This document shows positions 1 to 5,989 of a stretch of 7,838 bases of DNA, piece by piece. The translations under genes were made by a program, and so were the position numbers. The notes below the pieces were generated by a model. It made no database searches and was not told the origin of the DNA. It saw only the letters and a program-made list of their open reading frames with translations. The stretch spans positions 1-7,838 of the forward strand of contig JAOUIC010000061.1 of the NCBI GenBank assembly GCA_029884275.1, read 5' to 3'. Numbering within the stretch: position 1 is the stretch's first letter; every line of letters begins with the position of its first letter. This DNA comes from Gemmatimonadota bacterium. Its GTDB lineage: Bacteria > Gemmatimonadota > Gemmatimonadetes > Gemmatimonadales > GWC2-71-9.

Positions 1-64
1 GCGGCGGGGCATCGGGTGCGACTCACTCTTACGCGGGTTCTTGGCGAGCGATTAAGTTAACACC
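1..64. other. Unassigned left edge, possible tail of an upstream gene
   Basis: No gene can be named here. All three forward frames are open from the window edge and stop just before or at the next gene: frame 2 at TAA 53-55, frame 1 at TAA 58-60, and frame 3 at TGA 66-68, which would overlap the ATG at 65. Frame 2 has the most G/C-rich third positions (14 of 17 codons), so it is the best candidate for a C-terminal tail of an upstream + strand gene, but about 17 codons are too few to decide. Bases 51-62 form an A/T-rich patch (ATTAAGTTAACA) in an otherwise GC-rich region, which could include a -10-like element. No convincing -35 partner sits 16-18 bases upstream, and no Shine-Dalgarno sequence precedes the ATG at 65. 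Confidence 0.2.
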
Positions 65-211
65 ATGACAGAGGAAAATGCGGGCCTTCGCGGCGGGGAT
101 GTGCTGCGCTGGGTGATCGTCGCGGTCGTGCTGGTCGCCTGCATCGCGGCCTACTTCGCCTACGCGCCGGACGTCCGTCCTCCGCTCGCCCCCACCGCCA
201 CCGAGCCATGA
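65..211 (+). CDS. Small single-pass membrane protein upstream of thrS (48 aa, hypothetical)
   Basis: I do not recognise this as a named family. It is a 48-residue reading frame from ATG 65 to TGA 209-211. It has a short charged N-terminus (E3, E4, R9, D12, R15), one strongly hydrophobic segment at about residues 16-35 (rich in V, A, I and ending in aromatic Y/F/Y), and a short Pro/Ala/Thr-rich tail. This layout predicts one transmembrane helix with small ends, and there is no signal-peptidase or lipobox motif. Its stop overlaps the thrS start as ATGA, so ribosomes finishing it would be placed on thrS, which has no Shine-Dalgarno sequence of its own. There is no clear ribosome-binding site before ATG 65, so it may be translated from a very short leader or coupled to an upstream gene. 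The coding evidence is the membrane-like composition plus the exact overlap. The same bases in the thrS frame are also open, giving a basic low-complexity sequence. A chance frame cannot be excluded. Confidence 0.6.
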   Translation: MTEENAGLRGGDVLRWVIVAVVLVACIAAYFAYAPDVRPPLAPTATEP

Positions 212-2133
212 ACGGGATTCACCTGACACTGCCCGACGGGAGCGTGCGCGAGGCGCCCGAGGGCACGACCCCCCGCGAGATCGCCAAGTCGATCGGGCCG
301 GGCCTGGCCCGCGCGGCGCTCGCGGCCCGGGTGGATGGCGCCATCGTCGATCTCGATCGCCCCCTCCGGCGGGATGCCAGTTTCGCCATCCTGACCGATC
401 GCGACCCCGACGCCCTCGACGTCCTGCGGCACTCGGCGGCGCACATCCTCGCCACGGCGGTGCGCGAGCTGTTCCCCAGGGCGGCCATCGGATTCGGCCC
501 CCCGATCGAAGACGGGTTCTACTACGACTTCGAGGTCGAGCGCCCCTTCACGCCCGACGACCTCGAGGCGATCGAGCGCAAGATGGCCGAGGTGGCGGAG
601 AAAGACTACCCGTTCCTGCGCGAGGAGGTCAGCCGCGACGAGGCCAACCGCCGCTTCCGGGACGACCCGCTGAAGCTCGAGCGCATCGCCGACCTTGGCG
701 ATGACGAGACCATTTCGATCTACACCGACGGACCCTTCGTAGACCTGTGCCGGGGGCCGCATGTGCCGAGCACCGGCCGGCTCAAGCACTTCAAATTGCT
801 GTCCGCGGCGGCGGCCTACTGGCGGGGCGACTCCCGCCGGCAGATGCTGCAGCGGATCTACGGGACGGCCTGGTTCAAGAAGGAGGACCTCGCCGCCTAC
901 ACCCACCGGCTGGAGGAGGCGAAGAGGCGGGACCACCGGAAGCTGGGCCGGGAACTGGACCTCTTTCTGTTCCATCCCGTCTCGCCCGGCTCGGCCTTCT
1001 GGACCGACAAGGGGACCACGCTCTACCGGGTGATCAACGACTACATCCGCGAGTTGCAGCAGCGCCACGGGTACCTGGAGATCAAGACGCCGCTGCTCTA
1101 CAACAAGGCGCTGTGGGAGACGTCGGGGCACTGGGGCAAGTACCGGGAGAACATGTTCCTCGTGCTGGACAGCGAGACCGGCGAGCACGACATGTCGCTC
1201 AAGCCGATGAACTGCCCCAGCCACCACGTGCTGTACGGCCTGGGTCGCCATTCGTACCGCGAGCTGCCGATCCGCTACAGCACTTTCGACGTGCTGCACC
1301 GGAACGAGGTCACCGGCGCGCTTTCGGGGCTGACCCGGGTACGGCAGTTCCAGCAGGACGACTGCCACATCTACCTCATGCCGTCGCAGATCGCCGGCGA
1401 GGTGCGCCACGTGGCGGAGATGATTCTCGAGGTCTATCGGACCTTCGGGCTGACCGCGACCATGAAGTTCGCCACCCGGCCCGAGGTGCGGATCGGGGAT
1501 GACGCGATGTGGGACCGCGCCGAAGCCGACCTGCGGGCCGCCCTCGAGGCGACCGGCATGCCGTACGATCTCAAGCCGGGCGACGGGGCGTTCTACGGGC
1601 CGAAGATCGACTTCGACGTGGGCGACTCGATCGGCCGCAAGTGGCAGCTCGGCACGATCCAGCTGGACTACGCCGCGCCGGAGCGGTTCGACATGCTCTA
1701 TGTCGGCGAGGACAACACCGAACACCGGCCGGTCGTCATCCACCGGGCGATGTGCGGCAGCTTCGAGCGGTTCATCGCCATCCTGATCGAGCATTTCGCC
1801 GGGGCCTTCCCGCTCTGGCTATCGCCGGAGCAGGTCCGGGTGCTTCCGATCTCCGACCAGCAGGCCGAGGCCGCGAGGAGGGTCCACCAGGGACTCCGCG
1901 ACGCGGGGATCCGGTCGGTGCTCGACGCGGGGAGCCAGACCCTCAACTACCGGATCCGTGACGCCGAGATGGCCAAGGTGCCGTACATGGCGGTGGTCGG
2001 GCAGCGTGAGGCGGAGGCGGGGACGGTGGCGGTTCGGACCCGGGGGGCGGGGAGCAAGCAGGACGTCATCCCGGTGGGGGAATTCGTCACGAGACTGGGT
2101 GAGAGCATCCGGGCCCGGGCGCTCGAGCTCTAG
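208..2133 (+). CDS. thrS: Threonine--tRNA ligase (ThrRS)
   Basis: This cytoplasmic class II aminoacyl-tRNA synthetase charges tRNA-Thr with threonine using ATP and removes mischarged serine. It is 641 residues, the normal full-length bacterial size. An N-terminal TGS domain covers about 1-62. The editing domain (about 65-225) keeps its four key residues: H75 and H79 in HSAAH, and C181 and H185 in CRGPH. The catalytic core (about 245-535) has motif 2 around R365 (RNEVTGALSGL) and motif 3 at HRAMCGSFERF. The zinc ligands align as C336, H387 and H512, within one or two positions of the E. coli C334/H385/H511 set. The C-terminal anticodon-binding domain runs from about 540 to 635. The ATG at 208 is chosen because the TGS domain begins right after it. 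It has no Shine-Dalgarno sequence and overlaps the stop of the small upstream frame, suggesting translational coupling. There is no room in this window for a T-box leader directly before thrS. Nothing suggests loss of function. Confidence 0.98.
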   Translation: MNGIHLTLPDGSVREAPEGTTPREIAKSIGPGLARAALAARVDGAIVDLDRPLRRDASFAILTDRDPDALDVLRHSAAHILATAVRELFPRAAIGFGPPIEDGFYYDFEVERPFTPDDLEAIERKMAEVAEKDYPFLREEVSRDEANRRFRDDPLKLERIADLGDDETISIYTDGPFVDLCRGPHVPSTGRLKHFKLLSAAAAYWRGDSRRQMLQRIYGTAWFKKEDLAAYTHRLEEAKRRDHRKLGRELDLFLFHPVSPGSAFWTDKGTTLYRVINDYIRELQQRHGYLEIKTPLLYNKALWETSGHWGKYRENMFLVLDSETGEHDMSLKPMNCPSHHVLYGLGRHSYRELPIRYSTFDVLHRNEVTGALSGLTRVRQFQQDDCHIYLMPSQIAGEVRHVAEMILEVYRTFGLTATMKFATRPEVRIGDDAMWDRAEADLRAALEATGMPYDLKPGDGAFYGPKIDFDVGDSIGRKWQLGTIQLDYAAPERFDMLYVGEDNTEHRPVVIHRAMCGSFERFIAILIEHFAGAFPLWLSPEQVRVLPISDQQAEAARRVHQGLRDAGIRSVLDAGSQTLNYRIRDAEMAKVPYMAVVGQREAEAGTVAVRTRGAGSKQDVIPVGEFVTRLGESIRARALEL

Positions 2134-2138
2134 GCCCG

Positions 2139-3284
2139 ATGGCGATCTTCGGATGGGTGCTGGCTGCCGCCGGACTGGGGCTGCTCTTCCTGGTGGTCCA
2201 GTCCGTCTACCTCGGTGCGGTGCTCCGCTGGGAAGACCAGGAGACCGTGGGGCTCGGGTACTACGGCCGCCCGCTCGACGCGCGCAACCGATTCAAGCGG
2301 ACCCTGCGTCTTCATGCCCGCCTGCTGGCCCCCATCCTCCGGCTGAACACGTACGCGGCACGGTTCGACTTCCGGCGGGTCAGTTTTTCCCACAAGGGGG
2401 TCGCCGGCCCGCTGGGGACCTGCAGTTCGGAGAGCTTCGCCGCAGGCGAGAGCTACCAGCCTCGTCCCGAGGACATCTTCGTGGTGACGCAGATGAAATG
2501 CGGCACCACGTGGATGCAGCAGGTGGTGTACGAGGTGCTGCACCGCGGGCGCGGAACCCTGGTGGAGACGGGGACGGAACTCTACGCGGTGTCGCCCTGG
2601 CTCGAGGGACGCAAGAGCGTGCCGGTGACGCTGGCTCCGGCGCTCGGCGCCGAACGGCCGGGGCGCATCATCAAGACCCATTTCCCGGCCGCGCTCTGCC
2701 CGGAAGCCCCCCAGACCCGGTACATCTACGTGGCGCGCCATCCGGTCTCCTGCCTCGCCAGCTGCATGGATTTCATCGCCACGAACGTTGGCGGGCTGGC
2801 GCCCGGCATCGAGGCTTGTGTGGAGTGGTTCTGCTCCCGTGAGCTGATGTGGTGGGGAACGTGGCCCGATCACGTGGCGGGATGGTGGGATCGGGCCCAG
2901 CGGCAGCAGAATGTACTCTTCCTCTATTTCGAGGACATGAAGCGGGACCTCCCGGGGACGGTGCGGCAGGTGGCGGCCTTTCTCGGAGTGGAGCCGCTGT
3001 CAGAGGCGGAGGTCGCCGCGGTGGCCGGAAAGTGCGGCTTCGAGTACATGCAGCGGCACCAGGACATGTTCGAGATGCACCCGCCGCATCTGCTCCAGGC
3101 CAACGCGGAGCTGTTCGTGCGCGGCACCGCCGACCGGCATCTCGACATCCCGGAGGAGCACCGTCAGCGGATCCTCGGGTGGTGCGGCCGGCAGCTGGAG
3201 GGACGCGCCTTCCCGGTCGAGCGAGCCTATCCCGATGTCGCCAGGGCGGGCGCGGCAGAATCAGGCTCTGCCGGTGGAGGCTGA
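2139..3284 (+). CDS. Membrane-anchored sulfotransferase family protein
   Basis: This is a PAPS-dependent sulfotransferase-fold protein, expected to transfer a sulfuryl group from 3'-phosphoadenylylsulfate to an acceptor that cannot be named from sequence. It is 381 residues. Residues 3-27 form one hydrophobic helix. No positive charge precedes the helix and many Arg/Lys follow it (R30, R44, R49, R51, K53, R54), so the positive-inside rule puts the catalytic domain in the cytoplasm, where PAPS is made. The 5'-phosphosulfate loop is at 113-125 (DIFVVTQMKCGTTW, K120), with Cys where Ser or Thr is usual. KTHFP gives the likely catalytic base H181. The 3'-phosphate site is RHPVSCLAS with R200 and S208. 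The usual C-terminal R-x-G-x-x-G-x-W/H segment is replaced by FVRGTADRHLDIP (326-338). Nine cysteines are present. The first 70-80 residues are extra compared with soluble family members. ATG 2139 lies 5 bases after the thrS stop with no Shine-Dalgarno sequence, so it is probably co-transcribed and coupled. Confidence 0.85.
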   Translation: MAIFGWVLAAAGLGLLFLVVQSVYLGAVLRWEDQETVGLGYYGRPLDARNRFKRTLRLHARLLAPILRLNTYAARFDFRRVSFSHKGVAGPLGTCSSESFAAGESYQPRPEDIFVVTQMKCGTTWMQQVVYEVLHRGRGTLVETGTELYAVSPWLEGRKSVPVTLAPALGAERPGRIIKTHFPAALCPEAPQTRYIYVARHPVSCLASCMDFIATNVGGLAPGIEACVEWFCSRELMWWGTWPDHVAGWWDRAQRQQNVLFLYFEDMKRDLPGTVRQVAAFLGVEPLSEAEVAAVAGKCGFEYMQRHQDMFEMHPPHLLQANAELFVRGTADRHLDIPEEHRQRILGWCGRQLEGRAFPVERAYPDVARAGAAESGSAGGG

Positions 3285-3302
3285 TCCTGCCTATTTTGGG
3301 CT

Positions 3303-3324
3303 GTCGGCTGGTGGTCCGGCCGGC
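3303..3324 (+). terminator. GC-rich intergenic hairpin, possible terminator or transcript boundary
   Basis: Bases 3303-3311 (GTCGGCTGG) can pair with 3316-3324 (CCGGCCGGC) around a 4-base TGGT loop, giving nine pairs, two of them G-U. One further G-U pair can be added by 3302/3325. It lies 18 bases after the sulfotransferase stop and 27 bases before the thiolase start. No U-run follows, so it is not a classic intrinsic terminator. It could attenuate transcription, stabilise a processed 3' end, or be chance pairing in GC-rich DNA. Its position in the only real intergenic gap supports a boundary between the thrS pair and the thiolase operon. Confidence 0.3.
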
Positions 3325-3351
3325 GCACGTCGACTCTAACCGACCCTTCCC

Positions 3352-4539
3352 GTGTCCGACGCCACCACGCCTGTCATCCTCGCCGCCTGCCGCACGCCGA
3401 TCGGCAAGTTCCTCGGCGGCCTGGCTTCCTTCACCGCACCCCAGCTGGGCGCGCTGGTCATCCGGGAAGCGGTCCGCCGGAGCGGAATCGATCCTGCCGC
3501 GATCGACGAAGTCATCATGGGGCAGGTCGTGCAGGGCGGCAGCGGCCAGGCGCCGGCCCGCCAGGCGATGATCCATGGCGGGGTCCCGCCGGCGGTTCCC
3601 GCCCTCACGATCAACAAGGTCTGCGGGTCGGGGCTCAAGGCCGTGATGCTCGCCGCCCAGGCCATCAAGGCCGGCGATGCCCAGTGCATCGTCGCCGGCG
3701 GCCAGGAGTCGATGTCCGCGGCGCCCCACTATCTCTTCGGCTACCGTGGGGGGGTGAAGGCGGGGAACCAGACTCTCGTCGACGGCATGATCCACGACGG
3801 GCTGTGGGATTCTTTCGGCCAGAACCACATGGGCGAATACGCCGAGTACACCGCGAAGAAGGCCGGGGTCTCGCGGCAGGAGCAGGACGAATTCGCTGCG
3901 GGGAGCCACCTGAAGGCGGTCGCCGCCCAGAAGGCCGGCAGGTTCACGGCGGAGATCCTCCCGGTCGAAGTCAAGGCCAAGGCCGGCACCATCTCGATCG
4001 GGGCGGATGAGAGTCCGCGGGGTGATACCAGTACGGAGGCGCTCGGCAAGCTCAAGCCGGTGTTCGTGAAGGATGGCACCGTGACAGCGGGTAATGCGCC
4101 CGGCCTCAACGACGGCGCGAGCGCGCTGGTAGTGGCCTCGCTTGCCTTCGCCAAGGCTCACGGCCTCACGCCGATGGCGCGGATCACGGCCTACGCCACC
4201 GGCGGTGGCGAGCCCAGGGAGCTGTTCTTCGCCCCGATTCTGGCAGTGCAGAATCTGATGAAGAAGGCCGGCACGACCATCGGGAGCTATGACCTGATCG
4301 AGGCCAACGAGGCCTTCGCAGTGCAGGCGCTGGCCGATGGCCGCGGTCTCGGATGGGACTGGGGCCGCGTGAACGTGAATGGCGGGGCGGTGGCGCTGGG
4401 GCATCCCATCGGGGCGAGCGGGGCCCGCATTCTCACCACGCTGCTGTACGCGCTCGGAGATCACCAGAAGTCCAACGGCCTCGCGACTCTCTGCCTGGGC
4501 GGCGGGAACGCGGTGGCTCTCTCTGTCGAACGGATCTGA
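3352..4539 (+). CDS. Acetyl-CoA C-acetyltransferase / thiolase family protein
   Basis: This soluble thiolase reversibly condenses two acetyl-CoA to acetoacetyl-CoA or cleaves 3-ketoacyl-CoA. It is 395 residues, standard for a biosynthetic-type (PhbA/AtoB-like) thiolase. All catalytic elements are present: nucleophile C91 in NKVCGSG, N319 in the NEAF motif, H351 in GGAVALGHPIGASGAR, and the acid/base C381 in CLGGGNA. The substrate-loop signature TAGNAPGLNDGA (245-256) has Pro250 where the Zoogloea-type enzyme has Ser. The start is GTG 3352, which directly precedes the conserved N-terminus (PVILAACRTPIG). No ATG lies in a suitable upstream position and no Shine-Dalgarno sequence is visible. A weak -10-like TCTAAC at 3335-3340 would give a leader of only about 5 bases, so near-leaderless expression is possible but unproved. 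It is the first gene of a tight run with BioY, a CPBP protease, a 3-hydroxyacyl-CoA dehydrogenase and a leucine-type dehydrogenase. Sequence does not tell synthesis (butyrate, PHB) from degradation. I give no gene symbol because chain-length specificity is not readable. Confidence 0.95.
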   Translation: MSDATTPVILAACRTPIGKFLGGLASFTAPQLGALVIREAVRRSGIDPAAIDEVIMGQVVQGGSGQAPARQAMIHGGVPPAVPALTINKVCGSGLKAVMLAAQAIKAGDAQCIVAGGQESMSAAPHYLFGYRGGVKAGNQTLVDGMIHDGLWDSFGQNHMGEYAEYTAKKAGVSRQEQDEFAAGSHLKAVAAQKAGRFTAEILPVEVKAKAGTISIGADESPRGDTSTEALGKLKPVFVKDGTVTAGNAPGLNDGASALVVASLAFAKAHGLTPMARITAYATGGGEPRELFFAPILAVQNLMKKAGTTIGSYDLIEANEAFAVQALADGRGLGWDWGRVNVNGGAVALGHPIGASGARILTTLLYALGDHQKSNGLATLCLGGGNAVALSVERI

Positions 4540-4544
4540 GGCCT

Positions 4545-5120
4545 ATGCCAACGTCATTCACCCAACCGAACGGACGCACCGAGGCCGCCGCCATGAGCCG
4601 CGCCTTCCGCTGGCCCATCAGCATCGCGGCCGGGGCCCTCATCGTGGCGCTGGCCGCGCAGGTCGCGGTCCCGCTTCCGTACTCCCCGGTGCCGCTCACG
4701 CTGCAGGGGCTCGCCGTGCTGCTCGTCGGTGGGCTGTTCGGCGGCTCGGTGGGGGCCGCTTCCATGGTGCTCTACCTCCTGGCCGGAGCGTACGGCGCAC
4801 CGGTGTTCGCCTTCGGGGGTAGCGGACTTGCCCGGCTCCTGGGCCCGACCGGCGGCTACCTGCTGGCCTTTCCATTGGCGGCGTTCATCGCCGGGCGGCT
4901 GGCGGCGCGCGGCCAGTTCCTTCGATGCCTGTTCGCGGCCGCCATCGGCATGGTCGCCATCCATGCCGCGGGGCTGGCCCAGCTGACCATCCTGCTCGGC
5001 GACAGCGCCAGGCCTCTCGCGATGGGAGTCATCCCGTTCGTGGTGCAGGATTCGCTCAAGGTCGCGCTGGCGGCCCTGGTGCTCTGGCGCGGGCACGGGG
5101 TCCTGCGGCCACGGGCGTGA
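4545..5120 (+). CDS. bioY: Biotin transporter BioY (ECF S-component)
   Basis: BioY is the membrane substrate-binding component of biotin uptake. It works with the EcfA/EcfT energy module or sometimes alone. The product is 191 residues, typical for the family, and is almost wholly hydrophobic after a polar N-terminus (1-20), with about six membrane segments (near 24-44, 52-70, 72-88, 100-118, 127-152, 158-182). Family hallmarks are visible: PYSPVPLTLQ at 45-54, the glycine-rich YLLAGAYGAPVFAFGGSG at 77-94, LLGPTGGYLLAF at 98-109, and the C-terminal QDSLKVALAAL at 168-178 with its conserved Lys. ATG 4545 lies 5 bases after the thiolase stop, with only a short GAGG nearby. ATG 4593 (M17) is an alternative start that would remove just the polar leader. 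Its stop overlaps the next gene. No ATPase or transmembrane EcfT gene is in the window, so its energy partner is elsewhere or absent. No BirA operator or other biotin-responsive element is recognisable upstream. Confidence 0.93.
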   Translation: MPTSFTQPNGRTEAAAMSRAFRWPISIAAGALIVALAAQVAVPLPYSPVPLTLQGLAVLLVGGLFGGSVGAASMVLYLLAGAYGAPVFAFGGSGLARLLGPTGGYLLAFPLAAFIAGRLAARGQFLRCLFAAAIGMVAIHAAGLAQLTILLGDSARPLAMGVIPFVVQDSLKVALAALVLWRGHGVLRPRA

Positions 5121-5989
5121 CGTCGGCCGGAGGGGAGGAGAGGGTCCCAGTCGTGCGCGCCGTGGGCTGGACGGTGGCCTACCTTGGGCTCGGCTTCGGC
5201 CTGATGCTGGGTCTGTTCGCATTGCTCGCGCCGACACTGGTCGGCACCAACGGGCGCCCCGGGGAAGTAGACCCCGGGGCGCTGTTGCTTCAGACCATCT
5301 CTGGCTTCGCGGGGTTCGGGATTGCCACTCTTCTGGTTGGCTTCAAGGCGCTCGGACTCGACTGGGCGGACCTGCGGTGGTCGCCGACCGCCGGTGCCGG
5401 GAACGGTTTCGGCCGCGGCATGGCGATTGGAGGCGCCGCCGCGGCGGGAGCCGTCCTTCTGAGCCTACCGCTGGGCCGGGCTGGCTTCGTGACCGAGGCG
5501 GGATCACTCGGCGGGTACGTTCGGGGCCTCGGCGCGTCACTCCTGCTGCTGGCTCCCGCCGCACTCCTCGAGGAGGTCATGTTCCGGGGGGTGGGGCAGG
5601 TCGCGCTCGCGCGCGCCATCGGGCGAGGCTGGGCGGTTGTCGCTCTCTCCACGGTGTTCGCGCTACTCCACGTCCTGAACCCCAATGCCACCCCCCTGGG
5701 GATTCTCAACGTGGGGCTCGCCGGGGTGCTTCTGGGATTTGCCTTCTACATGCCGGGGGGAATCTGGACCGCGTGGGGAGCGCACCTGGGCTGGAATGGC
5801 GCCCTGACCGCCTTTGATGCGCCCGTCAGCGGCATGCCGTTCCACATCCCGATGTTCGACTACCTGCCCGGTGGGCCGTCCTGGCTCACCGGTGGCCGGT
5901 TCGGTCCTGAAGGCGGCCTGCTGGCAAGCGGCATGATCGCGGCCGCGATCGTGATGGCCCGGCGATGGGCCGGAAAGGAGCTGGCGTGA
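5117..5989 (+). CDS. CPBP family intramembrane metalloprotease (CAAX protease/Abi type)
   Basis: This is a multi-pass membrane protein of the CPBP family (CAAX prenyl protease 2 / bacteriocin-processing Abi fold), whose members are intramembrane glutamate-type or metal-dependent proteases. The three family motifs are intact: EExxxR at 152-157 (EEVMFR), FxxxH at 181-185 (FALLH) and HxxxN at 223-227 (HLGWN). Hydrophobic segments lie near 17-40, 53-76, 100-120, 139-151, 172-188, 193-220 and 267-282. The region 231-266 is Pro/Gly/Phe-rich and lies outside the core. Two GTG starts are credible. GTG 5117 overlaps the bioY stop (GTGA) and gives 290 residues. GTG 5153 gives 278 residues, losing only a polar leader, and is preceded by AGGAGAGG at 5136-5143. 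The stop shares one base with the next ATG, so it is firmly within the operon. The substrate is unknown. Family members act in peptide maturation, immunity to bacteriocins, and regulation, and nothing here marks a bacteriocin cluster. Confidence 0.9.
   Translation: MTSAGGEERVPVVRAVGWTVAYLGLGFGLMLGLFALLAPTLVGTNGRPGEVDPGALLLQTISGFAGFGIATLLVGFKALGLDWADLRWSPTAGAGNGFGRGMAIGGAAAAGAVLLSLPLGRAGFVTEAGSLGGYVRGLGASLLLLAPAALLEEVMFRGVGQVALARAIGRGWAVVALSTVFALLHVLNPNATPLGILNVGLAGVLLGFAFYMPGGIWTAWGAHLGWNGALTAFDAPVSGMPFHIPMFDYLPGGPSWLTGGRFGPEGGLLASGMIAAAIVMARRWAGKELA
5136..5143 (+). promoter_or_regulatory. Candidate ribosome-binding site for the alternative CPBP start
   Basis: AGGAGAGG lies 9 bases before GTG 5153, an in-frame start 12 codons into the longest CPBP protease frame. 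It argues for the 278-residue form, whereas the GTGA overlap at 5117 argues for the 290-residue form. The stretch also encodes Gly/Glu/Arg codons of the longer form, so its purine richness may be incidental. Confidence 0.35.
5974..5980 (+). promoter_or_regulatory. Shine-Dalgarno sequence fixing the 3-hydroxyacyl-CoA dehydrogenase start
   Basis: AAAGGAG ends 8 bases before ATG 5989, an ideal distance. It lies downstream of the in-frame ATG at 5965, so it favours 5989 as the real start. That start also places the NAD-binding beta strand (VAVIGAGTMG) at the extreme N-terminus, as is normal for this family. Confidence 0.75.

Noticed and set aside
29..57. Possible sigma70 promoter with TTACGC (29-34) and TTAAGT (52-57)
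   Set aside because: The spacing is 17, but the hexamers match the consensus at only about two and three positions, which is no better than background.
160..1794. 544-codon open frame on the minus strand opposite thrS
   Set aside because: It is antisense to an unmistakable full-length ThrRS. Its translation is rich in R, P, G, V and H with no recognisable domain, as expected for a shadow frame in GC-rich DNA.
2532..2550. 19-base sequence (GAGGTGCTGCACCGCGGGC) found also at 6712-6730
   Set aside because: Both copies encode the same short peptide EVLHRG in the same frame in two unrelated enzymes. With biased GC-rich codons, this match is best explained by chance and not as a repeat element.
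3316..3323. Palindrome CCGGCCGG as a possible operator
   Set aside because: It is 8 bases of pure G/C in GC-rich DNA and is better explained as the 3' arm of the hairpin. No second copy or known regulator site supports it.
2773..4464. 563-codon open frame on the minus strand across the sulfotransferase and thiolase
   Set aside because: It overlaps two well-supported + strand genes, crosses their intergenic gap, and has low-complexity Arg/Pro-rich sequence without motifs.
5117..5989. CPBP protease as part of a bacteriocin or abortive-infection system
   Set aside because: The motifs fit the family, but there is no precursor peptide, ABC exporter or immunity partner nearby. The neighbours are metabolic genes with a tight operon layout.
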